64,000 bases of DNA from [Mycoplasma] gypis (GCF_016924775.1 NZ_JAFFTD010000002.1:62001-126000), one strand, 5' to 3'; shown: positions 1-12,549, counted from the stretch's first letter. Numbers and translations are program-made. Notes: generated by a model from the letters alone, not told the origin.

Positions 1-3000
1 ACAGTAGCAAAAGAAGCTCTAGCAAAAGAAGCGCAAAAATTAGTTGGAGAATATCCAGATAAATTAAAACAAGCTAAAGCTATTATCGATTCTAAAGATA
101 CTCCAGCAGACGTTAAAAATGAATTAAATTCAGTTTACAGTGCTCAAGACGCTGAATATAAAGCTTATTTAGAAGCTAAAAAAACAGATTCAAACGCAAC
201 ATATCCATTTGAAGAAAAATCAAAAGACTTAACATACGCTATTTCTTTAGCAAACTTTAAATTAGCTAAAAAATCATTCGCAAATGTTGTTGAACAAGTT
301 AAAGGTTATGTTGAAGGTTTAACACAAAGTCAATATTCAGCAGTAGTTACAAAACTACAAAAAGCTTCAGATGATCAATCAGCAGTAGTTGCTGGAATCA
401 AAGTTGTTACAGAAGAACAAGCTAAAGAAGATAAAAATGTTAAAGCTGATACATTAAAACAAGTTGAATCTAAAACAAATGACGTTAAAGCTGCTACAGA
501 ATCTTTAAAAGAATCTCTACAAACAGCAAAAACCGAAAAAGCAAACATTGATGAACAAGCAAATAAAGCTAAAGAACAAGATTTATATACAGCTAATGCA
601 GAATTAGCTAAAGTATTTATTGAAAAATATGAAAACAACGCAAAATATGAAAGTGTTGTTAACGCTTTAAAAGCTACATTACAATCAACAAAAGAAGCTG
701 TATCAGCACAAGATGCTACATCAGTTCAAATTAACGGTGAAACAGCTAAATTAAAAGAAGCATTAAAAACAGCTGATGTTAATAGAGCAATGGTTGACTT
801 AAATGAAGCTGTTAAAAACGCAAATGATTATTCAGCTGAATTAAGCAAAAAAACAGAAGCTGCTGAAAAAGCCGCTGAAATTAAAACAACTTTAGATGCT
901 AAAGTAGCAGAAGCACAAAAAAGTGCAAACACAACATCTTCAAAAATTGAAGAAGCAACAAGAACATTATTAGCAGATTTAGAAAACGCTAAAAAACAAT
1001 ACAATTTAGCAAGATATCAAGTTGTTAAAGAGCAAGCTGAAGAATTAATTAAAACTGGACTAAAAACAGAAACTGCTAAAACTCAATTAAAAGAAAGAAT
1101 TACAGTTACTGAATCATTTAACGAAACAAAAGATGCAAACTCAAGCACAATCGATCACTCAATCGAATTATTAATCCAATATATGGAACAAGCTAAACGT
1201 AAAGATGTTCAAGCTGATTATGATAAAGTTGCCGCTGCAGTAGACCAATTTGTAAGTGAACACTCAGATGCAAAATATGCAACAATTAACGAAGAACTTT
1301 CAGATAAAAAAGCAAATACTGATAAAAAAGTTAACGATGCTTATGAATCAACTGACAAATCAAAATTCAATGAATCATTACAAGCAATCAAGGATGCAAC
1401 TAAAGAATTACAAGCAGCATTAGACAAAGCAAATGAAGATGTTAAATTCTTACCATATACAGAAGCAGTTGCTAAAGCATCAGAATGAATGTCAACAGCA
1501 CCAGCTGAAAAAGCAAGTGCATTACTAGAAAAAGTAAAACAAATTTCATTAGAAGATCACATTTTTGCATCAGCAGATAATGATACAGAATACAATAAAG
1601 AAGCAACACCAGAAAATATTCAAGAAGCAGCAGATAAAATTGCTAAAGCTATTGAAGATGCTAACAAAGAACTTTACAAATCACTTTACGAAGCTTCTAA
1701 AGAAGCAGCAACAACATTTAAAAATTCAATGACAGATGAATCTGCTCAAACTAAATTAAATGATGCAATAACTGCTCAAGAACAAACAGTAGATCAGGAA
1801 GAAAAACAAACTGCAGCTAACTATAAAGCAGCAGCAGAAGCCTTGATTAAAGCTTTAGAAGTTGCTAAATTAGAAGAAGCAACAGCTAAATTCGACGCTA
1901 AAAAAACAGAAGTTGAAGCAAAATATGATGAATTTAACTCAGATCAAGAAGTTAAAAATTCATTAAAAGCAAAAGTTGACGCTTTAAACTTAATTGTTCA
2001 CCCAGAACCAGCAGAAGAACAACAAGAAGCTTCTAAACCAACAGTAGAAGCAGTTGAACAAGCTACAAAAGATTTACAAACAGCATTAGACCAAGCAAAT
2101 CTAGAAAAAGCTTTAAATGCTTACAATGAAAAAGTTAATGCAATTACAAAATGAGCATTTAACACAGAAAATGTTGCTGAAGACACAGCATCATTAGCTG
2201 ACGCTAAAGAAGAAAAAGCTTCTTCAGAAGAATCAACACAACCTGCTACATCAGCTGAAAATACAGCATCAACTGACAGCGAAGCTGAACAACCACAAGC
2301 ACAACCTGCAGCTGCATCTGAAAGTTCAGCAACAACCGAAGAAAATGGTTCATCAGAACCTGAAGCAGCTCCAGCAGCTGAAGAACAAAATAAAGGCGCA
2401 CTTGCAGATGAAAAAACATACAAAACTTTAATCGCAAGAATTAATAGTGAATTACAAGATAAAAAACAAGAAGTTGTTAAAATTCTAAAAGATACTCAAA
2501 AAGAAAACTCTGCAAAAGTTGATGAGATAAATGCTAAAACTACAGAAGTTGAAGCTCTATTACCTGTATATAAAACAAGAAAAGCTTATGAAGACTTTCT
2601 ACGCTCTTTAATTGCAGCTAAAAAACTAGCACAAGAATTAAGTCCAAAAGAAGGACAAGAATCTGCTGAAAATCCTTATGAATCAATTCTTACAGAATTG
2701 CAAAATAGTATTCAACAAGAAAATGAGTCAGTTAGAGCTGTTGAAAATCAAACAGAAGAAAATTTTAAAACAGCAAAAACTAACTTAGATGCCGCTGTTG
2801 TTAAGGCTAAATATCAAAAAGCTAAAAAAGACTATGATACATTAGTTGAAAAAGTTGACACTTTAATTAGCCAATTACCTGAACAATCATCAGGAAAAGC
2901 AAAATTATCTACAGCTAAACAAACAGCATCTGATAAAGTTACTCCTACTGAACAAGAAGCAACAGATTTCCAAACAGTTATTGATGCAACAAAAGAATTA

Positions 3001-4377
3001 CAAAAATCTTATGATGAAGCTAATAAATTAAAAGATTTCTACACAGAAAAAGCAGTAGCTGACAATTACTCAAAAGATGATTTAAAAGATCCTAAATATA
3101 AAGACATCAAAAAAACTTTAGATGAAGCTGTTAAAGCACAAACACAAATTGCTGAAGGTGCTACATCTACACCAGAACAAGTTTCAGCAGCTACAGAAGC
3201 TGTTAAAGCTGCAGTTGAACAAGCTAAACAAGATAAAGCATTATTAGACGCTAAAGATGCTTACTTCAAAGATAAAGCAGAAGTTCAAAAACTTATTGCA
3301 AGTCTTCCAAATGAAACAAACTTAAACGTTTTAAAATCAGATTATCAAGCACAATTAGATAAAATAACTGAAGGCGAAGCAAACTTCCAAAACGAAAATT
3401 ATCTATCACAAGATAAATTATTAAAAGCATTATTAGATAATATTAAAGAAAACTTAGTTGTTAAAGCATATACTTCAATTTCACAACTAAAAGATTTAAT
3501 TAAGAGATTCTATGACGCTGACAATCGTTACATGACAGAAAACCAATTCTCAGAAAATTACAGAAGTCAAATTTCGGCATTTGCAAACGATGTTGTATAC
3601 CCTCTATATGATAAATATGCTCCATTATATGGAAAAACAGATATCGATCCTCTAAGACAAATCGTTGCTCAAAACATGTTACAAAAAGTTGTTGACATTT
3701 ACAATGACTTCTATGCATTCGGAGTTACATCAGATTATCACTACATCGCAAATAACTTTGATAACTTCAAACGTCTAAATGATTATGTAAATGAATGATA
3801 CAAAATGAATCCTGCAGATGTTACAGCAGAAACTCCATTAGTAAAATTATTAGGTGTTTCAACAGATGAATTCTACTTCACAGGAAAACTAAATAGTGAT
3901 TCAGAATATAAAGCAGACATGGAAGGAAAACCAGCAGGTTACCAATCATTAATTGCTCTAAAAGCAGAATCTCCATATAATTTAAATGGACACGAAAATG
4001 ATCCACAATGATTATCAAAACAAATCGCAACAGCTCAAGAAAATCTATGAGTACGTGATGGATATATTAAATTATTCGGAGCAGAAGATAAAACAATTAA
4101 CGATTTCTTAGCTTACCAAGATGCAACAAGAAACGTTGACTTATCAGATCAAACTCTTCCTGAATCAACAGTGTCAGAAATCTCAGCATTCCGTGCAATC
4201 TACTACACAATCATCAATGAAAATGTTCAATCATTAACATTAAATAAAAAATACATTAACCTATTTAAACAAGCTAATGTAGAAAAAATGGCAGCCTTCT
4301 TAGCAACAGCTACACAAGGACACCAAAACTCAGCTTCTCATGAAGAAGATTCAAATGAAAGAACACTTCAAAACTAA
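1..4377 (+). CDS. giant coiled-coil repeat surface protein, 3' part (5' end outside window)
   Basis: The frame is open from base 1 and ends with TAA at 4375-4377, giving at least 1458 residues; its start lies outside the window. In-frame TGA codons (for example 1486 and 2152) read as Trp. Most of it is Ala/Glu/Lys/Gln-rich predicted coiled coil with recurring units of the form ATKELQxALDxAN, reminiscent of FIVAR-type repeats of Gram-positive adhesins. A low-complexity Ser/Glu/Ala/Pro segment (about 2200-2400) breaks the helices, and the last ~300 residues are less repetitive and richer in Tyr/Trp/Phe, so probably a folded C-terminal domain. I see no C-terminal membrane segment, so any anchor would be N-terminal. 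Role inferred: surface or cytoskeletal adhesin-like protein; no specific function can be assigned. Confidence 0.85.
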
Positions 4378-4387
4378 TAAATAATTA

Positions 4388-4416
4388 AACAACCTCTTTT
4401 GAGGTTGTTTTTTGTT
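4388..4416 (+). terminator. rho-independent terminator after the giant surface gene
   Basis: A 9-bp perfect stem (AACAACCTC / GAGGTTGTT) with a TTTT loop is followed by a T-rich tract. It starts 11 bases after the TAA and separates the surface-protein gene from the ATP synthase operon. Confidence 0.9.
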
Positions 4417-4504
4417 TTTTAAACAAAATTTTTAATCTAAAAGTGGTTGTAAGTTGTACTCTTTAATTATTTTTATTAGTTAGTTAATAAAAAAATTAAA
4501 GTGT

Positions 4505-4510
4505 TATAAT
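4505..4510 (+). promoter_or_regulatory. -10 box of the ATP synthase operon promoter
   Basis: A consensus TATAAT lies 29 bases upstream of the ATG of the AtpI-like gene. No convincing -35 box is visible, which is common in mycoplasmas. It is the only good -10 between the preceding terminator and the operon. Confidence 0.6.
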
Positions 4511-4538
4511 TATCAAGATTAAAAAACAGAGAAAAAAT

Positions 4539-4982
4539 ATGCGAAAAATTGACAAAAAACTTTTTGAAAAATTTTGAAAAATTTTATTAATATTTCACAT
4601 CTTTATTTTTGTTAGTCTAATAATGTTTTCTCTTATAAAACAAGACGGTTTTACATATTTATGAGGTTATATTGTTGGATTAACAAATTTTTTGTGTATT
4701 CTCACATACCATATTTTTCTTTGATATAAAGTTATTCAAAAAAGAAAAACAACACCCTTAAAAATAGTTTTATGAACATGGGTCGATATTCTAATAAGCC
4801 TACTATTTCTAGCTTATATTTTTTTAATCAACCATTTTTTAAACTCATCGCATTGAGTAGGTGCTAATAGAATGCTATATCCTGTTAATATATTTTTTTA
4901 TTGTTTAGCTTTTATGCCGACAACAATAGCAGCTATCGCAGCGGGGATTATCTATTATAAAAAAATACAGAAAGGAGTTTAA
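4539..4982 (+). CDS. AtpI/MG406-like membrane protein, first gene of ATP synthase operon
   Basis: 147 residues with four hydrophobic segments (about residues 15-30, 43-63, 78-98, 112-138), matching the usual position and topology of subunit I ahead of atpB. In other bacteria AtpI assists c-ring assembly or Mg2+ supply; in Mollicutes the slot is held by the MG406-type family. Several Trp codons are TGA. The stop TAA overlaps the atpB ATG by one base, so the genes are translationally coupled. The assignment rests on location and topology more than on sequence motifs. Confidence 0.7.
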
Positions 4983-5785
4983 TGGACAAATTACTTGGAC
5001 ATTCTAGCGTAAGGGATGCTGAAGCTTGAGGTTCTAAAGAATTTGGTGAAAACCAGATTGTATCAATGATTGTTTTGGTAGTGATGATTTTTTGTCTCGC
5101 TTTAACAATTTTCTTTTTAGTTCGTCGTTCAAAAGAAAATGTTGCTCCGGTAAAAATGGTAATACTTGTTGAACAATATGTTTTATTTGTTGATGATTTA
5201 ACAACACAATCGACAGAATCTAAATTAGATAAATTAGCGCCTTATTTTTTCAGCTTATTTACCTATCTTGCAATAGGTAATGCTATGGCTATCTTTGGCT
5301 TTGCGCCGCTTGCTACATCATTAACTTTTGTTTTAAGTATTACTTCTGTAACTTGAATAGGTACAGTATTGGTTGGAATTGTTTTCCAAAAATGAAATTA
5401 CTGAAAAGAATGAATTAATCCTATGGACTGACCTGGTAAATTTTCACCTTTACTAAGTTTAAGCTTCCGTATGTTTGGTAACATTACCGGTGGTTCATTA
5501 ATCATCATTTTAATACATGCATTATTTACATTTATTTGAACAAAAATTATTGGTGTAAATTATGACAGCCCCTTAGCTGATTTAAATTTAATTAGTGTAT
5601 TAATAACACCTTGACTAAGTTTATACTTTGATATTTTTGATTCATTATTACAGGCTTTTGTTTTTGTTATTTTAACGATGAGTTATTGATCGTTTTCAGC
5701 AAAAGTTGAAGTTAAAAAACAAAAACAAAGAGAAATTATGCAAAAAATGAAAAATATGGTTACAAAAGAAAAACAAATTATTTAA
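4982..5785 (+). CDS. atpB: F1Fo ATP synthase subunit a
   Basis: 267 residues, polytopic membrane protein carrying the Fo proton half-channels. The motif SFRMFGNITGG contains the essential arginine facing the c-ring, and FAPLATSLTF in an earlier helix also fits subunit a. It starts at an ATG overlapping the previous stop, preceded by AAAGGAG. Several Trp codons (for example in WNYWKEWINPMDWPGK) are TGA, which fragments the frame if the standard code is used. In fermentative mycoplasmas the complex most likely hydrolyses ATP to keep the membrane potential. Confidence 0.95.
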
Positions 5786-5800
5786 AAAGGAGAAAAAACT

Positions 5801-6088
5801 ATGACAGAAATTTTGACAAATGCATTTAACAGCTCAAACATTGATAAAAACGTTCAAGGTTCAGGGGTTGCTTATGGGCTTGCATTAGTAGGTGCAGGGA
5901 TCTCAATGGTCGGAGCCGGAGGAGCTGGAATTGGGCAAGGTTATTTAATCGGTAAAACAGTTGAAGCAATCGGAAGAAATCCAGAAGCACGTGCAAAATT
6001 AAACACAACAATGTTCATCGGGGTTTCATTTACTGAAACTTGTGCTATTTATTGTCTTGTTATCGCTTTCTTAATTATTTTCGTTTAA
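5801..6088 (+). CDS. atpE: F1Fo ATP synthase subunit c
   Basis: 95 residues, two-helix hairpin proteolipid. Helix 1 is a Gly-rich run (GAGISMVGAGGAGIGQGYLI), the polar loop has GKTVEAIGRNPEAR, and helix 2 carries the ion-binding carboxylate in SFTETCAIY (Glu). An extended N-terminus of about 25 residues precedes helix 1, as in other mycoplasmal c subunits. RBS AAAAGGAG. It lies between atpB and atpF in the usual order. Confidence 0.96.
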   Translation: MTEILTNAFNSSNIDKNVQGSGVAYGLALVGAGISMVGAGGAGIGQGYLIGKTVEAIGRNPEARAKLNTTMFIGVSFTETCAIYCLVIAFLIIFV

Positions 6089-6089
6089 T

Positions 6090-6629
6090 ATGAACTCATT
6101 AATTAACGAAGCAAATTCAGTATCAGTAACATTAGGAAATCAATTTAAAGCCTTTAGTTGATCTTGACCTTATTTTATTGTTACTATTGTTTCACTAGCG
6201 ATAATAACTATTATTTTAACTTTTTTAGTTTACCGTCCTGTGAAAAAAATGCTTGCTAAACGTCAAGAATTTATTCAAAAAAATATTGACGAAACAGTAA
6301 AAGCTAAAGAAGATGCTTTACAACTTCAAAATAAAGCTAATGAATCTTTACTAGAAACATACAAACGTGTTGATAAAATGCTTAATGATGCTAGAGTTGA
6401 TAGTGAAAAAATCATTGATGATAGTACAGAAGTTGCAAAAATTAAAGCACACTCTATGATTGAACAAGCGAATAACTCAATAACTAAAAGTTGAAGAGAT
6501 TTCGAAAAACAACAAAAAACCATTATTGTTGAAAATGCTGTGGAAATAGCTAAAAAAATTCTCGGTCGTGAAATTAAAGACGAAGAAAGCAAAAAATATA
6601 TTCAACAACTTTTAGATGAGGCTAAATAA
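6090..6629 (+). CDS. atpF: F1Fo ATP synthase subunit b
   Basis: 179 residues. One N-terminal membrane segment (about residues 26-48) is followed by a long charged helix, the peripheral stalk that ties F1 to Fo. The start ATG comes right after the atpE stop and the end overlaps the atpH ATG by one base (TAATG). No lipobox is visible, although some mycoplasmal b subunits are lipoproteins. Trp at 6492 is TGA. Confidence 0.94.
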
Positions 6630-7162
6630 TGAATAATAGTGAAATTATTCATAATTATGCTTTAGCTATTTTCGAATTAGCAAAAGAAAATAATAAACTC
6701 GATGTTTGTTTTGTAGATTTTAAATTAATCGAAGAATCAATTATCGATAACCCACAATATTTAAAGATACTTAACGCATACTCAATTGAGGATTCACAAA
6801 AATTTCAAGTTATTGATGAAACTTTTAATGGTGCAGATTCACTAATTCTTAACTTTTTAAAAGTTATGACAAAAAACAAAGTTATTAAAAAACTAAAAAA
6901 AATTTTTGAGCAATTTGAATCTTTTTATTATGCTTTTAAAAACATTAAACATGGATATATTTACTCAACAAAACCATTAACTAATTTTGAAATTAATGAT
7001 TTTGAGCAAGTATTTTCAAAAAAATACAATATGGAATTAGTTTTAACAAATAAAATTGATCCAAAATTAATTGGTGGATTAAGAATTGTCATTGACGACC
7101 AAGTTATTGATAATTCAATTTCTTCGCAATTAAATAAAATGAAAGAATTAATTTTAAAATAA
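6629..7162 (+). CDS. atpH: F1Fo ATP synthase subunit delta
   Basis: 177 residues, the OSCP-type stalk cap joining subunit b to the alpha/beta hexamer. The N-terminus NNSEIIHNYALAIFELAKEN is the typical YA.ALFELA helix, and the C-terminal DPKLIGGLRIVIDDQVID is the family's conserved end motif. It overlaps atpF by one base and is followed by the atpA RBS. Confidence 0.95.
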   Translation: MNNSEIIHNYALAIFELAKENNKLDVCFVDFKLIEESIIDNPQYLKILNAYSIEDSQKFQVIDETFNGADSLILNFLKVMTKNKVIKKLKKIFEQFESFYYAFKNIKHGYIYSTKPLTNFEINDFEQVFSKKYNMELVLTNKIDPKLIGGLRIVIDDQVIDNSISSQLNKMKELILK

Positions 7163-7171
7163 AGGAGGCAC

Positions 7172-8734
7172 ATGTCATTAAAACCAAGTAGTTTGAGTTC
7201 GATTATTAAGAATCAAATTCAAAATTTTTCAAAACAAATAGAAACATCAGAAATTGGTGAAGTTGTTACAGTTGGTGACGGAATCGCTTTAGTTAGTGGT
7301 TTGGACAATGCCAAATTAGGAGAATTAGTTTCTTTTAGCGAAAATACATTCGGAATGGTTCTTAATCTAGAAGAAGAACTAGTCGGAGTTGTTATCATGG
7401 GTGATGATGAAAAAATCACTGAAGGTTCAGAAGTTAAAAGAACAAATAAAGTTATCTCAACTCCTGTTGGTAATGGACTATTAGGTCGTGTTGTTGATGC
7501 TCTTGCTAATCCAATTGATGGAAAAGGTCCAATAAGCGCAAATTACTACTCAGAAATCTTTAAAGTTGCGCCAGGAATTATGACGCGTCAAGAAGTTAAC
7601 CAACCTCTTGAAACCGGAATTCTTGCTATTGATTCAATGGTTCCAATTGGAAAAGGACAACGTGAATTAATTATTGGAGACCGTCAAACAGGTAAAACTG
7701 CAATTGCTATTGATACAATTCTTAACCAAAAAGGTAAAGATGTTTTATGCATCTATGTAGCAATTGGACAAAAAAATTCAACTGTTAGTCAAGTTGTTGA
7801 AACTTTAAAAACATTTGATGCGTTAAAATACACAACAATTATTAACGCTAGTGCTTCAGAAGCGGCCCCATTGCAATACATTGCTCCATATACTGGAATC
7901 ACTATTGCTGAAGAATGAATGGCACGTGGTAAAGATGTCTTAATCATTTATGACGATCTTTCGAAACATGCTGTTGCTTATCGGACACTATCACTTCTTT
8001 TACGTCGTCCACCTGGACGTGAAGCATACCCTGGAGATGTTTTCTATCTTCACTCACAATTACTTGAACGTTCTGCGCGTTTAAATAAAGAAAACGGAGG
8101 TGGATCATGTACTGCTCTACCAATCGTTGAAACTCAAGCTGGTGATATTTCAGCTTACATTCCAACTAACGTAATTTCAATTACTGATGGACAAATATTT
8201 ACTAAAGAATCACTATTTAATTCAGGGCAAAGACCTGCTGTTGACGTGGGATTTAGTGTTAGTCGGGTAGGGGGGAGTGCACAAATTAAAGCAATTAAAC
8301 AAATGTCAGGTTCTTTAAAACTTGAATTAGCACAATACAATGAAATGCTAGCTTTTGCACAATTTGGTTCAGATTTAGACGAAAATACTCGTTTAATTCT
8401 TGAACATGGAGCAAAAGTTTATGAATTCTTAAAACAACCTCAATACTCACCAATTGATCAAATTGATCAAGCATTAATTCTTTTTGCAATCAAAAAACGT
8501 TTAACTAACCCAATTCCTGTCGAATATATTGATGACTTTAAAGAAGAATTGATTTCATTTTCAAAACAAGATAAGGAAGCAATTTCAATTCGTGTTGCTT
8601 TAAGTTCTAAATTAGCTTTTGACGATGAAAATTCAAAACAATTAAAAGATATATTAGTAAACTTTATTAATAATATTTTCTTGAAAAAAATTCCTAATTA
8701 TGATTCTAATGCTTATCCAAGTATTCCTGAATAG
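7172..8734 (+). CDS. atpA: F1Fo ATP synthase subunit alpha
   Basis: 520 residues, normal family length once TGA at 7916 is read as Trp. The P-loop GDRQTGKTA sits near residue 170, and the conserved ISITDGQIF and [14 protein letters not shown] segments follow in the expected order. Alpha holds the non-catalytic nucleotide sites of F1. It starts at the ATG after AAAGGAGGCAC, the strongest RBS in the operon. atpG starts 3 bases after its stop. Confidence 0.98.
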
Positions 8735-8736
8735 TC

Positions 8737-9591
8737 ATGGCAGATTTATTAGCAATTAGACACAGAATTGAATCTGTATCAACAACCCAAAAAATAACCA
8801 AAGCAATGGAATTAGTTGCTACTGCAAAACTAGGAAAAACTAAAAATGATTTTAATCAAATAAAAGTCTATTATGATCGGGTAAAAAGTGTTTTTAATAA
8901 TCTTTTAAAACACTCTGAAGATGTTGAATACATTCTAAACCGTAATTCAGACAAAAACATAAAACCTAAAAATCTTTATATCGTAATTGGTTCTGATTTA
9001 GGTCTTTGTGGAGCTTATAATGCAAATATAGTTAAGACCATTCGCGAAACTATTGACGAAAACTCATTATTAATCGTTTTGGGCTCAAAATTAGTTGCAT
9101 CATTAGCTAATTACGACTCACAAACAATTCAAAAATTCTCAAAAATTGGTGATAAATTAGAATATTCATTAGCACAAATAATTTCTAAAAAAATCTATGA
9201 TGTTATTCAAGAAGTGTATATTTCAACTGTAAATGTTGTTTATACTGAATACATTAACTCAATTACTACTGAAGTAAAAACAAAACAAATTTTTCCAATT
9301 GTTGCTGATAATATTGAAAAATCAGATGAAGGCACAGTTGACTTGTCGATGTACGAACCAAGTGCAACAAAAATTCTTGCTAATTCATTTATTATCTATT
9401 TTGAAGCAAGTATGTTTTTAGCAATGGCTAATGCAAAGTTAAGTGAAATGTCTTCGCGTCGGACAGCAATGGAAAATGCAACTGATAACGCTGATGAATT
9501 AATTAATACTCTACAACTAAACTATAACCGATCAAGACAAGCAAAAATCACTGAAGAAATTACTGAAATCATCAGTGGTTCACAATCATAG
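8737..9591 (+). CDS. atpG: F1Fo ATP synthase subunit gamma
   Basis: 284 residues, central shaft of F1. The N-terminal RIESVSTTQKITKAMELVAT and C-terminal RRTAMENATDNADELI are the two coiled-coil signature regions, and GSDLGLCGAYN matches the conserved Rossmann-like core. It starts just after the atpA stop and precedes atpD by 12 bases with AAAGGAG. Confidence 0.97.
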   Translation: MADLLAIRHRIESVSTTQKITKAMELVATAKLGKTKNDFNQIKVYYDRVKSVFNNLLKHSEDVEYILNRNSDKNIKPKNLYIVIGSDLGLCGAYNANIVKTIRETIDENSLLIVLGSKLVASLANYDSQTIQKFSKIGDKLEYSLAQIISKKIYDVIQEVYISTVNVVYTEYINSITTEVKTKQIFPIVADNIEKSDEGTVDLSMYEPSATKILANSFIIYFEASMFLAMANAKLSEMSSRRTAMENATDNADELINTLQLNYNRSRQAKITEEITEIISGSQS

Positions 9592-11021
<1,430 letters not shown>

Positions 11022-11022
<1 letters not shown>

Positions 11023-11378
11023 TGACAGAAGCATATTTAACAATCACAACACCACACGGTAGTTTTTTAGAAACTAAAACTGATGTTGTAACTTTAAAAA
11101 CTACTGAAGGTTACATTGGTATTCAAGCAAATTGTTTAGAATTTATGGCAGCGATTGTTAGTTCTAAACTTTACGTAAATTCGCAAAATAATAACCAAAA
11201 AATCTATTATGTTAATCAAGGTATTGTTCATTCAAAGGGTGACAGAATTGACATTATTGTTAATGATATCTCTGAACAACCATTAAATCTTGAACCAACA
11301 TTTGTTCCCGATGAAAGTGTAAAAAAATACTGTTTCATCGAAGAGCTTAATATTAAGAAAGCTTTAAGTAAATCTTAA
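11022..11378 (+). CDS. atpC: F1Fo ATP synthase subunit epsilon
   Basis: 118 residues. The N-terminal beta-sandwich (LTITTPHGSFLETKTDVVTL, then TTEGYIGIQANC) fits epsilon, the subunit that couples and inhibits F1. The C-terminal helical part is short compared with E. coli, as in other mycoplasmas. The stop TAA overlaps the next ATG (TAATG). Confidence 0.93.
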
Positions 11379-11620
11379 TGATTGATAAGATATTTTATCT
11401 TAATAATATTTTTGGAATTTTTATTTACATAATCTCTGTTTTAATTAGTTATTTAATTATTTCCAAAATTGATTTAAAAAAAATCTTAAAACCGCAAAAC
11501 GCTCATTGAGAATCTTTACTAACATTTTTTCTTAGTTTAGTTTGCGGTTTTATCCTTGGATTAAGTTTAAACAAAATTTATGATATTGTTGTGCTTTTAT
11601 CACAAGGAAACAACAAATAA
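11378..11620 (+). CDS. DUF1146-like small membrane protein at end of ATP synthase operon
   Basis: 80 residues. It starts at the ATG overlapping the atpC stop and ends at TAA 11618-11620. Two hydrophobic segments flank a charged loop (SKIDLKKILKPQNAHWESLL); the Trp is TGA. A short two-TM protein of this kind (DUF1146, YwzB in Bacillus) sits just after atpC in many Firmicutes; its function is unknown. The assignment rests on position and topology. It is followed at once by the operon terminator. Confidence 0.65.
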
Positions 11621-11654
11621 CTACATTTTGTAGTTATTTTTTTTTTTTTTTTTT
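11619..11654 (+). terminator. terminator of the ATP synthase operon
   Basis: Perfect 7-bp stem AACTACA / TGTAGTT with a TTT loop, overlapping the last stop codon, followed by A and 18 T residues. Confidence 0.9.
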
Positions 11655-11674
11655 GTATTTTTTTTTTTTTTTTT
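11637..11674. repeat. two long homopolymer T tracts upstream of dprA
   Basis: T18 (11637-11654) and T17 (11658-11674) are separated only by GTA. The first is the tail of the ATP synthase terminator; the second lies about 50 bases ahead of the likely dprA start. Such long mononucleotide runs slip easily during replication, so their length may vary between cells. Confidence 0.8.
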
Positions 11675-11725
11675 GATTTTCCATAGAAAAAATTACTTTA
11701 AATATTAGAAAGGATAAAAAAGAAT

Positions 11726-11857
11726 TTATTTTTACTATATTTTGTTTTGAAACACAATGGTAATTGAATAAAAATAAAGGAAGAATTTGAAAAACAAAGT
11801 ATGATCAAAACAAGCGATTTAACCAAATTAGTTTCACAAAACAAACTAAATTATTTT
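11726..11857 (+). pseudogene. dprA: dprA (smf), 5' fragment, cut by the ICE
   Basis: Frame open from an RBS-like AGAAAGGA (11707-11714). It encodes LFLLYFVLKHNGNWIKIKEE and continues to TGAATGAGTGAAATAA inside the ICE. The N-terminal LLxYF...GNW pattern is the usual beginning of DprA/Smf, the protein that loads RecA on incoming single-stranded DNA. No ATG is available before it: the best starts are TTA at 11726 or TTG at 11747; the ATG at 11801 would lose the conserved segment. The last codon before the ICE (TTT, 11855-11857) joins in frame to ACA at 40519, rebuilding a 244-residue protein. Expression of this 44-residue stub is probably pointless. Confidence 0.85.
11850..11857. repeat. left copy of 8-bp target-site duplication
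   Basis: ATTATTTT directly abuts the left end of the ICE; an identical copy at 40511-40518 abuts the right end. Both copies sit in the same reading phase of dprA (aATTATTTT / cATTATTTT, each read xAT TAT TTT). Confidence 0.9.
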
Positions 11858-11881
11858 GAATGAGTGAAATAAAGGTGGGTT
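11858..11881 (+). repeat. left terminal inverted repeat of the ICE (IRL)
   Basis: The first 24 bases of the element match the reverse complement of the last 24 (40487-40510) at 16 of 24 positions. The conserved blocks are GTGAAA and TGGGTT. Similarity continues inward as an AATTGCGAAA block on this side and AGTTGCGAAA on the other. Confidence 0.75.
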
Positions 11882-12418
11882 AAAACAAAATTGTCAATTG
11901 CGAAAATTTGTTTTCTTTACTAATATTTTAACACCTTTCCGTTAAAAATCAAGTATTTTTTCAATACTTTTCAAAAAATAAATATTTTAAAAAAAATTAA
12001 GAAAAATTATTAACAATTTAAACAAAACAATAAATTTCTTAAATACAGTTTACTAATAACATAATAATTAAATATTTTCAGTTTATAGTAATCAAAAAAC
12101 ATATTTTTGTTTTTTTTAGTTTTAACGAATAGTAAAGTGAAGTTAATATAACATGAATTAAATTCTTAATTTATACCGTATAGGTATCATACCATAAAGG
12201 TTATCTCCAAAAAAGAAAGAAAAATATATTTAAAAGAAAGAAAAAAGGTTCTTACGAGAACAAGGCTAATTTAGTAATAAATCAGAACTAAAAAAATTTT
12301 TGATTTTTTGGACAATTTTTATATTTGAACTATGATTTCTGCTTTTTAAGGTATTTCCCCTTTTAAGGCAAGATAAGAAAGTCCAAAATCTACTAACCGT
12401 AGAAGACTTTTAATCTTG

Positions 12419-12443
12419 CTTTATATATCTATGATATATAAAG
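12419..12443. repeat. perfect inverted repeat, 11-bp arms
   Basis: CTTTATATATC, a TAT spacer, then GATATATAAAG: perfect complementarity over 11 bp. It lies downstream of the transposase gene (minus strand) without a T tract, so it is more likely a protein-binding site than a terminator. Confidence 0.7.
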
Positions 12444-12527
12444 AATTTATAAAATTTATAGTCCATTTTTTGGACTTGTTTTTTTATTTGTACAATTACT
12501 GTCCAAAAAAGAGAGTTTTTAGAAAGT

Positions 12528-12549
12528 CTTTATATACTAGTATATAAAG
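12528..12549. repeat. perfect 22-bp palindrome
   Basis: Starts CTTTATATACT and reads identically on both strands. It shares the CTTTATAT...ATATAAAG ends with the inverted repeat 85 bases to the left, so the two are probably copies of one recognition site. Confidence 0.75.

Noticed and set aside
7172-8734. Apparent break of atpA (and of many other genes) at TGA codons
   Set aside because: The pieces are in the same frame and join at TGA. With UGA as Trp all are intact, so these are not frameshifts or pseudogenes.
11861-11867. GTGAAAT / ATTTTCAC as the target duplication
   Set aside because: These are inverted, not direct, copies and belong to the terminal inverted repeats; ATTATTTT is the direct repeat that restores dprA.
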